A stretch of 64,000 nucleotides of DNA, taken from Bombyx mori (taxonomy: Eukaryota; Arthropoda; Insecta; Lepidoptera; Bombycidae). The translations under genes and the position numbers were made by a program. The stretch covers positions 9,317,501-9,381,500 of the forward strand of contig NC_085121.1 in assembly GCF_030269925.1 (NCBI RefSeq), in the 5' to 3' direction. Below are positions 10,718 to 22,985 of the stretch, piece after piece. Positions within the stretch are counted from its first letter, which is position 1. Each line of letters begins with the position of its first letter. Below the pieces are notes generated by a model. That model was not told where the DNA came from. It did not search any database and was given only the letters and a program-made list of their open reading frames with translations.

Positions 10718-11888
10718 TTAATTAAGACGAGGTGGCATTAACAGATGCGTTGGTATCATAAATAATGCGATATGACTGACACACCCGGCAAATATTCGTG
10801 TGATTAGCAGGTTTGTTTACTCTTTGTCTGGGTGTTTATTATCTATAGATGCGTATATTTAAAACGTATGTAAGTATGTCAATCTCTGGTACCCATAACA
10901 CAGGTAATCTTAATTTGGGGCCGTTTGAACGTGCGTGAGATGATTTTTTCCCAGTTATTATCTTTTTCACCTACCCTCATTACTTACCTATCATTCATCT
11001 AGTAGCAATAATTTCACATACTTGCCTATCTAGTACTTAAATTAAATACTAGTTATATAGCATGTTGCAAGCCCCCACGGACCGTTTCTATCGTCTTGTT
11101 ATGTCTTGAAGCAAACAAGAGTTCCTATCAATACCTTTCAATAGTTTAGCTATCGGGTAGCAGTGTTTACTTTATGATGTGTAGAGGCACCAGTATTATC
11201 TAAACGCCCATTTTATCTAACAACATGTATGGCTACGGATCTGTCACTTCTTATCACTTCGAGAAACGTCGTATTCACTTGTTTAATGAGTAATTTCATT
11301 ACTTCACGTTGTTTTGTCAACAAGATAACGTTAACTAAACATTCATGGAATGTATTTTAGCATTTCACGCAGTACAACTATAACAATATGAATTTTCATG
11401 TCTAATGTGTGAAAATATATCATGGATACAATGGTTAATAATGAATTTGAAATGCTTTAAATTTAAATAACACAAGCATGGATATTTGACCCTAATAAAA
11501 ACTAATAAAAATTTGACTACGACCCAGCCCAGTTAAAACACTATTGCGTAAGTACGTTATTCGGCCAACGATCGCTGTTGATTAGTAGATTGGAGGTCAA
11601 ATAAACGGTACTACAAGGTTACACGTGTGATTTCCTATTTAAATCGTGAACTGTTTTTGGTTCATATAATGAAAAATGATAACATGATCTACAAGGGTTC
11701 CCATGGCTTCCCTCCATTAAATTTTTAATAATGTCTATCGAAATCGATTTATATAATTATGTCGTTGTTTCCTAGACAATAGGGCACCCGATGTTCTAGT
11801 ATCAAACGATCCGAAATACCCCTTTGAAACAGCCTTTATACAATATAATTGAGACTCGTTCTCGTCTTAAAATGAGCAACGGCATTAT
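10718..11888. other. No gene seen
   Basis: Intergenic AT-rich DNA. A GCAGGTTTGTTTACTCTTTG stretch at about 10808 recurs in similar form at 31440, so a low-copy repeat may be present. Nothing else recognised. Confidence 0.4.
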
Positions 11889-12610
11889 GGTTTTTTTATT
11901 ACCGTATATGCAGACGACCATACGGACCACCTGATGGTGAGTGGTTACCGTCGCTTATGGACGTCAGCAATGCCAGGAGCAGTGCCAAGCCGCTACCTAC
12001 CTTTTAATGTTCTCCACAAGCATCGTTTGAAGAAGGACACGTCATAGCGCTCGGGAAACACCGTGGAGAGGAGCTCATTAATTTTTTTCTCTATCTAAGC
12101 TGATGGTCTTGAGAGACCATATCAGCGTCACCGGGCTAGTAGGTGAGCTCACGGGGCTCAAACCTGACGTTATTGCTAACACGAACCCTCCTAACAAGAG
12201 CCGTGCTTCGCAGAATTTACTACCGGATCGTAAACGCGACCCACTAAGATCTGGCGAGAAACTCACGTGTGCTGTCTCTGAGTTACTCACAGGGCCCTTC
12301 GTTGCAAGCGACGGGTTCGACGAGAACGATGACCGGTACCTAAAAGCACCGTTAGTGGATCGGGAGGATCCAAAATGACGTGTTTTGGGCAACGTCGACT
12401 GTTTACCATTCGCAACATCGAGAATGTAGTTACCGGCGCGGCGGCCACGATAAGAGGGTTCTCGTGTCGTGCCGCTTTATCGAAATGGCGAAGAGCTCAT
12501 TCCAAAGTCGGATGGTACGTGGCAAAATATATCTCTGGAAACACACTGTGGTGGTGTGGGATCCGGCACTTGAAATCAAGTAGACCGTAAGCTCGCCCAC
12601 CCATCTATGT
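11889..12610 (-). mobile_element. LINE 3' end, split by a later retroposon insertion
   Basis: Minus strand: RT C-terminal codons (PRTIRLWNEL at about 12500-12530) continue after an insertion as STVFPERYDVSFFKR (about 12020-12066), then a 3' tail ending at a T-run (11890-11897) on the plus strand. Related tails occur at 3925-4030 and 56690-56785. The two halves join at GAGCTCATT. Confidence 0.75.
12080..12492 (-). mobile_element. 413-bp retroposon inserted in the LINE, 9-bp target duplication
   Basis: Flanked by GAGCTCATT at 12071-12079 and 12493-12501. A poly(A) tail (T-run at 12081-12087 on the plus strand) marks the 3' end. The body carries the common module with CGCAGAATTTACTACCGGAT and GCGACCCACTAAGATCTGGC. 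It is the longest clean copy of this family in the window. Confidence 0.8.
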
Positions 12611-13812
12611 AATAAATAAATGAAATCTATAAGTTTTGCATGGTGCTTACTTACAAACAACTTACAAACCGTAACCGACATAAGGTTAAATAAAACATCG
12701 AGGATATCAGTATTATAAAAGTCGATAGTCGGTAGTATTCAATTATTTTGTCACTTTAGCATTAACAAAATACATTAAATACCACTAGTAAATAATTCAG
12801 GTGATGTTATTTAAGTTGAGAAGTACTTTATGCTATGTATGTTGAGGTCTCTAGTTTGGCAAATTACTTTGTGGTCTACTTTTATACTGTATGTATGATT
12901 ACTACTTTTACGAAAATCTAGGAAATAATTACACATTAATATTTAAACAACAAATCAGATCTAAAACATTTTTAATTTCAATAACACTACATTTTAATAA
13001 CAAGCCATAAATAAATGATATTTAATTACATACTTGTGTTAAATTAGTATTTCACAATATTGTACTTTTACATTTCGACAAAAATAAAGAGAGGTTAAGA
13101 AACTAATAGGAAATTCGTCGCATGGTAAAAAGAACACAGTGTACAAATACCATGCATATTTGGTTTTAGTGATAAAGTCAAAGTATATTGACTCATAAAT
13201 TAAATACGAAAATATTTTATGTCTTCACAATACAATGTTTAAACAACCAACAGATTACATCCGACGGTTCAAAATTATGTTCTCAACACAATAAGTAACA
13301 CGAAAGCGTACAATATGCTGCATTACTTCACAGTAAGCTATATAAAGTATGATAAACTTACGGAATGCAGCTCGCATAGTATGTCATCGATAAATTATTA
13401 TTATTATTATTATTTATATCTACTAATAACGTGTGCACTTATTCTAAATGTGAATAAATAACGATACAATGGGCATTTTATGAGGAGTTGTTTAACTATA
13501 TTTTAGTACTAAAATCAGAATAATTACTTAAAGTATGTTTTGCAAGTAGTTCTTCACATAATTCAAAGAATTGATAAACAACGTCATCTACACAAAGTAA
13601 TTAGGTATCATGTAAATTAAATTTACCACATAAATATAATACAGTTTTGTACATATTTTACTTTTTAATAACTAAGTTGTAAAAATTAGTCAAATGTGCA
13701 AACTCTACCCAACACATTAAATTCGAATCAAAAATACTTAAATATGACAGCTGACTTAACTAGCTTGACAGATGTGACAGAATGTATTGAATGTGTTATG
13801 AGAATACTGTTT
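12611..13812. other. SUCLA2 3' flank, no gene seen
   Basis: AT-rich, lacking long frames on either strand. Part is presumably the SUCLA2 3' UTR (minus strand). A short (ATT)n run lies at 13397-13415. Confidence 0.4.
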
Positions 13813-16800
13813 TTACTTTTCAAGCATAACTCTTGGAATATCAAATTTAACCTCAACTCCAGCCTTTCTGGCTAGGGCAACGATCTCTGAGAGTTGCACG
13901 GCGAGTTTGGCGGCCTCGTCCAGGTCGTCGCGAGGCACGATGCGAAGCCCGGACTCGGCTACCAACTTTCTAGCTTCGTTAACCTTCGTTCCCTGGAATA
14001 TAATAACTGATACATTACCAATACACAAGGTAGGACATTTTTTTAAATTTCTTATTATTATTTGTGATTAACTTTTTATTTTTTATTGCTTAGATCGTTG
14101 GACGAGCTCACAGCCCACCTGATGTTGAGTAGTTACTGGAGCCCATAGACATCTACAACGTAAATGCGCCAACCATCTTGAGATATAAGTTTTAAGGTTT
14201 CTTTTTTTTACTTTTTTTTTTCCTACCTAAGCTGGTAGCCTTGAGAGGCTATTCCAGCGTAACCTTAACTAGTAGGTGAGCTCACGGGGCTCAAACCTGA
14301 CGACGTTGCTAACACGAACCCTATCAAGAGCCGTGCTTCGCAGAATCTACCACCGGATCGGAAACGCGACCCACTGAGAAGATCCGGCGAGAAAATCAGT
14401 GGGCTGTGTCCGAGGGTTAATTTACTCGTCGAGCCCTTCGTCGCAAGCGACGGGTTCGACGAGAACAGTGATCGGTGCTTTAGGTACCTAGAAGCACCGT
14501 TAGTGGATCGGGAGGATCCGAGATGACGTGTTTTGGGCGACGTCGACAGCTTTCCATTCTTTCCGCAGGATCGGGAATGCTAAGGTCTCAGTATAGATAC
14601 AACGGCTACCCCACTCTTCGAACCGAAACGCATTACTGCTTCACGGCGGAAATAGACGGTATGGTGGTACCTACCCGTGCGGACTCCCAAGAGGTCCTAC
14701 CACCAGTGAAATATTAAAGTTAAATATTAATAACACAAAAAGATGTAAATGATCACATTAGTACTTACTTGAAGGCGAACAATCACTGGGATCTGTATAT
14801 TCAGATTTTTGGCAGCATTAATGATACCTTCTGCAATGACGTCGCACCTCATAATACCACCAAAAATGTTCACCAAAATAGCTGTCACCTTCGGGTCTGA
14901 GAGAATGATTTTGAACGCCTCCTAATAAATGTGACGAATTTGTTAATTATTTTATATATACATTTTAAAAAATAAATAAAAAATATCAGTACTTACAGAG
15001 ACAGCCTGGGCAGTAGCGCCTCCACCGACATCCAAGAAGTTAGCGGGGTCACCCCCGTAGAGTTTGATTATATCCATCGTAGCCATAGCTAATCCAGCAC
15101 CGTTAACCATACACCCAATGTTTCCTATCATAAAACAAACATTTGTAAATATAATTGTTCCCCTCGTAGATATTTAACCTTTTTTTTTAAATTCCCGAAA
15201 AGAAAACCAGGCCGTATATTTTTTCTGCATTATATTATATAGACACATGGTAAATTCTTTGGCATGCTGTGTGTCCATGATCTTGTGACAATGAAGAGGC
15301 ACATCTGCCAGCATTAAAAACATTTTTTTTATTAGACAGATTAGTGATCAAACTCAAGGCCTTGCAAACACTTACTACAGCCCAAAGATATCACAATATG
15401 ATATAACCGCTTCCCACTTCAGAACATAAAGTCAGGTTTCGCTTATATAAAACGACCCACCCTCATACTGGAACGCCCGATAGTTTCGCGGCGGAAATAG
15501 GCAGTCTGGTCACGTAAATTATAAATCTTGCGAGTTTGATTTTTATTACATGATGTTATTTCCTTGCCGTGAAGTCATTCGTCTGTTTATATAAAAAATT
15601 AGCTTCATTTGAGAAATTTACAGATACCAGTGGAATTTTAACACCCGCATTGTTCAATCTGAATATTGGGAATATCTGCTTCTACAAAATAGATATAGAG
15701 GCAATAAAAATCAAGAATATACACACACCTTTTTTTTATTGCTTAGTTGTGTGGACGAGCTCACAGCCCACCTGGTGTTAAGTGGTTACTGGAACCCATA
15801 GACATCTACAACGTAAATGCGCCACACACCTTGCGATATAAGTTCTAAGGTCTCAGTCTAGTTACAACAGCTGCCCCACCCTTCAAACCGAAACGCATTA
15901 CTGCTTCACGGCAGAAATAGGCGGGGCGGTGGTACCAACCCGTGCGGACTCACAAGAGGTCTTACCACCAGTAAAACATACCAGTAGACGTACGTACATA
16001 CGTCCTAATTTAGAACGTACCATCGAGAGCAATGTAATTTAAGTTGTATTTAGCTGCTTCAATTTCCTTGGGGTCTTCTTGAGTAGTGTCTCTCAAACTA
16101 AATAGCTCTTTTTGTCTGAATTCAGCATTATCGTCAAATCTAAACTTGGCATCCAAACAGAAGACTGTAAAGTTTAAAAATAAATATCACAATATGTTTA
16201 AGGGGTCTATTCCAGCTACACCGAATGGGTAAGTGAGCTCACAGGCTCAACCTGAGAGAATTTGCTAACACTAGCCATAGCAAGAGCAGTGCTATGCAGA
16301 ATCTACCACTGAATCGGAATCGCGAACCAGTGAGAAGATCTCCTCGTCGTAATCGACTAATTCGACGAGGACTGTGACTGGTGCTTGAGAGAACTAAAAG
16401 CAATGAGGGTGGATCTGGATACTTTGCTTAGACATGAATTACCACTTTTATCTATTGAGATCACTCAACATCTTAGATGTCATCTTGGCTATAAGTTACA
16501 CTACATTGTCGATTTTGGCAGGCTAAACATGCCAATCATGACTGCAGGTAATGTTAGGCAGAAGGTCGTTGACATAGGACTGCAGGTAATGTTAGGCAGA
16601 AGGTCTTTTAAAAGTGTTGACTGTCTGTCGGGACAAGCTAGCCATGTAAAAGTGACTTAATAAAACTTTTTCATTTTAATATAATATATCTCTTTACATA
16701 TCGACGCTTGAAAGGCAAACGTGACTAAGCGACAAAGCGTGAACTTTACAGTAGACTAATTTAAAGTTGAGATACCTGAAAAAAATCTATTTTAATGAAT

Positions 16801-19669
16801 CTAGCTGTAGGATTAAAATTATTTTAATAGACCTAGAAATATATATTTTTTTGCGCTTCGATTATGTTATTGCCTATCATTTATGTACAAAGCAGTTATT
16901 GTCGCTTAGTCACGTTTGCCTTTCAAGCGTCGATATGCATTATATCTAGCTAATCATGGGTTGGTTACAAACAAATAAATCACTTGTTGATAAACATATC
17001 AACATTAGATAAAATCAGCAAATTCAGTCTTTTTTTATTATTTATACTAAATATGAAGATAAGGCACTTACATTGTCCTGTCAAGGCATCTTCGGCATAC
17101 GGATTTACTTCAATCAATAAGGCATCCTTCTTAAGGAACAAATCATACATTTTTTTAATCATACCATGAGCTTCAGTTGCAAATTCTTGTAGACCGATCT
17201 GCAAAAAAGAATATTTACTGCATTTACTTATTGTGATAAATTAGATTTTTAACAAATACTAAGATTAGAAATAATACAGTTAATAATTGTAATTCAAGAT
17301 TCTAGTGTTTAATACAGATTTACCTTTTCGATAACACGGCAAATTTGATCATCAGTAATACCCGAAACAATATCAATAGGTTCATAAGTTATTGCATCAG
17401 GATTTTCAGCTGCAACATCTTCAATGTTGACACCACCTTGAGATGAAGCAATGATGACTGGACCCTGTACATTTCAAGGAAAACATTGTTTTTTTTTTCA
17501 AATATTATTGAATTATTTTACACAAAAAAAAAACTTGATTAAAGAAATTATGAGGAAAAATTATGTACAGAGAATGAGCATAACTCAGATATGAGTTTAT
17601 TTCAAAGTAATGCCATACTTATAGTGAAATAGGTCAAGGTCTAAAGTCAACAATATTTCATAATAAACAACTTAAGATTTATTAACATAACAAAACATTC
17701 AACCAAACAAATATGATGAATACAACTGTACAACAAACATGAAATAGAAATTTGTAAAAATAATTATATAGGCAGGTTATGTAGACATTAAATGAACTAC
17801 ATAACTTGTCAGATTGTTGATGTTTAATTAATTTCATAATTTTATAAAAACACACTGTAAATTGATTACAAATATGTACCCATGTTATTGAAGTAGGAAG
17901 ATGAGTAATATTACAGTTACATTTATGCAGATTCTAGTGTCAGGCTGTTGAGATGAAATCTAACATCCAACAAAATCTTAATAAATTGTAACATTTTATA
18001 AGCTGATTGGGAAAGTTATATTCTACGAATGTTGAAAAGCAAATACTTTTTGAATATGATAAATACTGTGGCCGCAACTGCTGTATTAAGAAAATAGTCA
18101 TCGAGTCTGTTGATCAACCTTCAGCACATAAATAAAGATTACTGTACAACTCCTAATTTGTAACTTTGGGGAAAACAAACTATTTAATATTTTTTAAACA
18201 TACATTGAAACTGCGTTCCATCATAATTGCCACGTAGTATTCCCTGCGTGGGAACTTCCTCTCTGTGACCATGACCATGTTGCAAATTCGTCCTGCTGCC
18301 CCTGTTTGTTTTGTTACTAGGAGTTGTTTAAGCATCTTTCCTGCTATATCACCAGCAACTTCAGGTCTGTATATAAACCAAAATCATTAAGTATAAGTTT
18401 ATTTCAAGGATACATATACTATATAAGATTACTTACGTGTTGACCATTCGAACTCCACCTTTAAGTCCATTCTTAAAGGTACCTTTCCCTCGACCACCAG
18501 CAAGAACCTGAGTAATCAAAAAAAAACTTAACCTTCTTTTACAAACTTAAATTTGCAAATTTACACAAATTAGTACTACAATTTACCTGTGCTTTTAGAA
18601 CGATGTCTTTGGTATTGAGTTCTGTGGCAAACTTAATTGCCTCATCCTTGGTTTTGGCCACATTAAATTTGGGTACAGGAATTCCATGGTCCCGTAGTAG
18701 AGTATAACTTATGTATTCATGTACATTCAAGTGGCGGACTTGTTGTTTACTTGGAAATTTGTTGGCTGAAGATGCTGTCAATATCTGTACAGAATGTTCT
18801 TATTTAATTATCTAAAATATATGGATTCATAAAAGTATAATGGAACATGTAGAAAGTATCAATTTTCAATGCCATATCTTTGTAGTAAAATTGTTTTGCA
18901 GGATGTAATCACTGGTCATTGCAGTAAATTCTTCTCCACGGTCTAAATAAAAGGATTCGAATTCTCCTCCGAAAAAAACGTGAAAGATAAGTAAATAGTA
19001 AGTAGGTAACTAACAATTTTAAACAGTACAAAATACATATTTATGAAGTGAAAAAAATTGTAAGCTACTGACCATAAACACCCCAATGCAGACATTATAT
19101 TATTATATGTTATTAGCTGGCAAAGTGACTTCCTAGTATTGTCGGCACGAAGGATACTATTTTAAGATGTTGTTAATATAGACATGTTATCATACTTGTT
19201 ATCATTTTCGACCTACAAATCGAGACTGGAAATGTATCCAAAATATAAACGGCTATAATATATAGGAAAGCTTTGTCTACAATTTAGTTAGCATGGTCAT
19301 ACGAGCATTGACATAATACCTGTGACGTAAGGTCACATTACAGCTGAAACGCCAAGGTCAAATTTATAAATAAAATACATATTAAATATAAATTTGAAAT
19401 AAAAAATGGTCAACCTGATACCAAAATTGTAGCTATCTTAGACAGGATATGCTAAACATAAGTTTTAATTCAATTAATCAAATAAATGAGTAAAACAGTA
19501 CAATTATTGAAATCTTAGATGCGTATATAAGACTTAACAACCGTTAGCTTAAAAAAACAGTAATTTAAGTGAAGTGATATTTTGGGTACGGATGGTTATT
19601 TACCTTATTTCCATATCTAAATAATATTGTTTCAGCAAAACCAAGAGAACGAGGTAATACAATCGCCAT
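13813..19669 (-). CDS. SUCLA2: Succinyl-CoA synthetase (ADP-forming) beta subunit, mitochondrial
   Basis: Ten exons, read right to left: 19604-19669, 18587-18784, 18437-18507, 18204-18366, 17324-17464, 17072-17198, 16021-16164, 14997-15124, 14769-14921, 13813-13992. They sum to 1371 nt, 456 residues plus stop, in perfect phase. The enzyme makes ATP from succinyl-CoA in the TCA cycle with the alpha subunit. Visible: a basic, acid-free N-terminus consistent with mitochondrial import; the ATP-grasp start [37 protein letters not shown] for nucleotide binding; [34 protein letters not shown]; and [15 protein letters not shown]. The GKGTF motif favours the ADP-forming (SUCLA2) over the GDP-forming paralogue. 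Length is normal for the family. Introns are short apart from the first (about 820 bp) and those holding retroelements: Bm1 copies in the introns at 14.0-14.7 and 15.7-16.0 kb, and a 231-bp MITE in the 16.2-17.1 kb intron. Confidence 0.96.
14078..14714 (-). repeat. Bm1 SINE interrupted by a retroposon
   Basis: Bm1 at 14078-14202 and 14579-14714, with the 14203-14578 insertion between. SUCLA2 last intron. Confidence 0.85.
14203..14578 (-). mobile_element. Same retroposon family, inserted in a Bm1 SINE
   Basis: The flanking Bm1 reads TTTTAAGGTTTC to the left and resumes with GCTAAGGTCTCAGTATAG to the right, so about 6 bp (TAAGGT) are duplicated. The poly(A) side is at 14203-14222 (T-rich on the plus strand). 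Body as in 12080-12492 but about 40 bp shorter at its 5' end, as expected of 5' truncation. Confidence 0.8.
15728..15977 (-). repeat. Bm1 SINE, 5'-truncated
   Basis: TTTTTTTATTGCTTAGTTGT to CTTACCACCAGTAAAAC, in the SUCLA2 intron between exons at 14997 and 16021. Confidence 0.85.
16195..16410 (-). repeat. LINE-type 3' repeat fragment in a SUCLA2 intron
   Basis: Degenerate copy: GCAAGAGCAGTGCTATGCAG and CGGAATCGCGAACCAGTGAG. Followed by a 29-bp unit GACTGCAGGTAATGTTAGGCAGAAGGTC repeated twice (about 16541-16605). Confidence 0.6.
16702..16932. mobile_element. 231-bp MITE derived from the 3.4-kb transposon family
   Basis: Its inverted repeats (CGACGCTTGAAAGGCAAACG inward from both ends) match those of the element at 31502-34911, and it too is flanked by ATAT (16698-16701 and 16933-16936). 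Internal sequence resembles the big element's left and right arms with the middle deleted. It lies in a SUCLA2 intron. Confidence 0.87.
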
Positions 19670-20220
19670 TTTGACACAGAGTAAAAATTTTAATAAAACT
19701 ATTAGATGTTAGAATGAATCAATTTAAGGCTGGACGCATATTGCAAGTCTATGCTGGTCTGGCTGAATTTCGTTTCGAACATTGAACTGATAGACAAAAA
19801 TTTATTTTCAGTGCCCTATTCTTGTCAGCTTAGAGAGAGGTTGAAAATCGACACGTGGTGGCGCTACTTTCGTTTGACTTAATGTCGTTATAGTTATTTT
19901 TAAATCAATTCAATTTTTTTATAAATTTACACTGGTCACATTTCGATCACAATTTTTCACCATTGACCCGCGATGGTCGTACGTTATAAAATAAGATTTA
20001 ACCATACAGGAATCAAACTCTTACCTGTCACCGTAAACTATTTTCAGAAATAATTAAGGTATTTATTTTCGGTTAGAATATTATTAAGTTTTATCGATTA
20101 ATGATGTTTCGTATCTTAAAATCAACTCACATTGTACACAGTCCATATTAAAGAACGAAAACAATTTGTGTATTAAAGAACTTATTAAAAATAAACCATT
20201 TTTTCATACCATAAAAAATG
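19670..20220. promoter_or_regulatory. SUCLA2 upstream region
   Basis: The 550 bp before the SUCLA2 start codon contain no repeat that I recognise and no TATA box at a telling distance; the promoter and 5' UTR must lie here. Exact start site not determined. Confidence 0.35.
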
Positions 20221-20580
20221 CCATTAATTGCCCTCCAGAGAAGGTCACGGGTCGACCTGGGGGAGTCGATGCTACCCGGTGCGTTACCGGAACCTTATTG
20301 CACCGAGGAGTAACATCATTGTGAACTGAGCGACCGATTAGAATCGCGTCCCGCTCGACAAGCTGGTTCTAACCCAATAGAATATCCCAGGACTACAGCG
20401 GCACCGTCTGGACGACCTGACCGGCTGCTGTAACGAGACGGCCGACGTTCCAAAATCTTCATTTTATCTAGAAGGCTCCGTTAGCCAGGTGTTCTCCTTG
20501 GAGTGATTCGCGCCTGGTTGCAATGTTGACCGAGGTAGCCCCTATACCCCGCCCAGATTCTGATGTCAGGAAGATCAGAC
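20221..20580. repeat. GC-rich block of unknown nature
   Basis: About 360 bp with much higher GC than its surroundings (for example CACGGGTCGACCTGGGGGAG and CGTCTGGACGACCTGACCGG), no open frame on either strand. Composition suggests an inserted repeat. Edges are judged by composition only. Confidence 0.4.
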
Positions 20581-20840
20581 ACACATAAGTCCCGTAAAAA
20601 AATGTGTTCATTAATAGGTATATTAAAATTGTAGAATTATATTATTTATATTACGGGCTGGGTCATTCTTCGGTGCTGGTACTTACAGAACGGTGTCGTA
20701 ATTTTTATCAACTTAGCTAGGCAGGTAGGTAACAATTATCCAGAAGATATATATTGAAGACATTATCCAAGCCGTTTAGTTTCGAAAAAGGTGTTCGGAA
20801 GGGCTGCATCCTCTCACCCATCCTATTTAATATAATAATA

Positions 20841-22045
20841 GGTTGAGGAAAAGTCTTTTCGCATTATAGTGTTTGAACTTGTAATAAAATCTCTGGCTAT
20901 ACTATTTGTATCTGGCTGGTTTTGGTATCAAAGTTTAAATTTTAAAGAAGTTATTTTCAAATTCAAATTAGGAAAATGTGTGATTTTTATTTATTTTTCG
21001 TACTGTCAAAACACCGCCGCAATTGGTTTTGGCAGTCCTCTCGTGATGTTAATCTGACACTGCCTAAAGAATTCTGAAGAGACCGAAACAGGTGGAAATC
21101 TGAAGGTGCAAGGTCAGGACTATATGGTGAATGCATTAACACCTCCCAGCCAAGCTGTCTTAATTTTTGCTGAGTGGCTAAAGATGTGTGAGGTCTAGCG
21201 TTATCACGAGGAAAAACCACACCCCTTCTGTTGATTAATTCCGGCCGCTTTCTCTCAACTTCTTGCTTTAATCTCATCAGTTGTTCGCAGTGGAGTTCAG
21301 AATCGATGGTCCTGCCTGGTAGTAACAGCTCATAATGAATAATGCCCTTCCAATCTCACCACACACACACAGCATCACCTTGTTGCGAGTTAACCCAGGT
21401 ATCGCCAGTCTGTGAAGTCTGACCGGCCTTATTCGCACGTTCTTGTCGTACGTGATCCACTTTTCATCACCGGTTATCAGCTTTTTCAAAAATGGTTCGG
21501 TCTCATTACGTCATAATAAAGAATCACAAATGAGTACACGGTTCATTAGGTTTCTTTCAGTGAGCTCGTGAGGTATCCAAATATCGAGCTTTTTTGTGTA
21601 TCCTTTTTTTCAAATGCGCCTAAACTGTTTTGTAGTCAATTCCCAATTCTTCAATTACGTCTTAACTACTGATATGCCGATCTTGCGCCACTTTTTCAAA
21701 AATGGCTTCCATTTTATCCGTAATATGGCGACCAAAGCGACGTGTATCTTTGACATCAAAACTTCCGGATTGAAAACGCTTAAACCAATTTTGTGCTACT
21801 CTCACAGACACTGCACTAGGTCCATAAACATCGCAAATTTTTTTCGCGGCTTGCTTTGCCGCAATATTTACCTTTTTTGTAGTAAAATTTTAAAATGTAT
21901 CGAATTTCTTCATTAGATTCATCTTGACAGTACGAAAAATAAATAAAAATCACACATTTTCCTAATTTGAATTTGGAATTATCTTCTATAAGATTTAATA
22001 TTTTAATGATACCAAAACCAGCCAGATACAAATATATAGATTTTG
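20841..22045 (-). mobile_element. Decayed mariner (DD34D) with long inverted repeats
   Basis: The left end starts after TA (20839-20840) with GGTTGAGGAAAAGTCTTTTC, a mariner-type terminus. Minus-strand transposase fragments span 20987-21489 and on to about 21925: TGDEKWITYDK, FPRDNARPHTS and YSPDLAPSDFHLF, giving 34 residues between the last two Asp. Stops and frameshifts break it. About 110 bp near each end (20896-21012 and 21927-22040) are inverted copies of one another. The outer terminus is missing on the right. Confidence 0.82.
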
Positions 22046-22854
22046 GGGAGGGGGTTCTAGTTGTAGCTAGCTTTGTGAACATTACCCTACCCTACCTAGC
22101 ATTTCAGCAACAAACTCAAAATAATTGTAGGTTTCCTACATGCTAGGAAAGTACCATATCAGGGGTGAAAGGCTATTTGGTTTAAGCGACATTTTTCTTT
22201 GTATCTAAAGATGCCTTTAATTTGGTATCAGCATGAACAGTTCGTTGTTTTTAATGGAAATTCGATTAAGTTTACTCCATTGAAATAGGTAAACAAGATT
22301 GTTTTTATGATAATTTTTCAATTTCAAACTTCAAATGGTTCTCCTGTAAAGTTGCAAAAATGTCGCCTATATATCAAATTGAAAAGCGTTTCACCCCTCG
22401 ATATAATCTTAGCAGATCCAATGATCAAATTCGACCATAATCAATCCTACTTCAAATTTAATTCATGTAATTCATGCAATTAAAGAAATGCAAGCTTCAA
22501 ATTAAAATTGCTCCATACAATTAAAAATTAAAACTTATTGTTACGACATGAATTAGATACTTAACAGTAAAAAATGCAGAATCACCAAGACTGTATATTT
22601 GTTTTAGTAAGAAACACTTAGAGAAAACTAAATCATGGTGGGTTTCCTCTGATTTGTAATTGCGCTCTGAAATTTAAAAGTTTAAAGATTTTGATATGAT
22701 TAAGCTGAGCAACTATTTATTAAGTAAACTGGTAGAGTTTAGTAAATTACAACTCTCATTTGTTCCGTACTTGTTTAATGATTTTTTCATTTTAATTTAT
22801 TGTAATGATTTTTGATTTCTTTTTTACATAAATTTTCATTTCATTCAACACCAT

Positions 22855-22944
22855 GCAGATCGTTGAGTCTCACATATCCCGCGCGCCCCTTTTGCGCGGG
22901 GACCTCGTAGGAGGTTCGGCCCTCTACCCGAAAAAAAAAAAAAG
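22855..22944 (+). repeat. LINE-like 3' tail with hairpin and poly(A)
   Basis: CCCGCGCGCCCCTTTTGCGC GGGG-type stem-loop (22879-22902), then GGAGGTTCGGCCCTCTACCC and A(n) at 22931-22943. GC-rich in an AT-rich context; just downstream of the mTERF-like stop on the opposite strand. Confidence 0.45.
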
Positions 22945-22985
22945 TCTTCTCATTGCCAATTAATTAATCATTAACGCCAGCTCTG

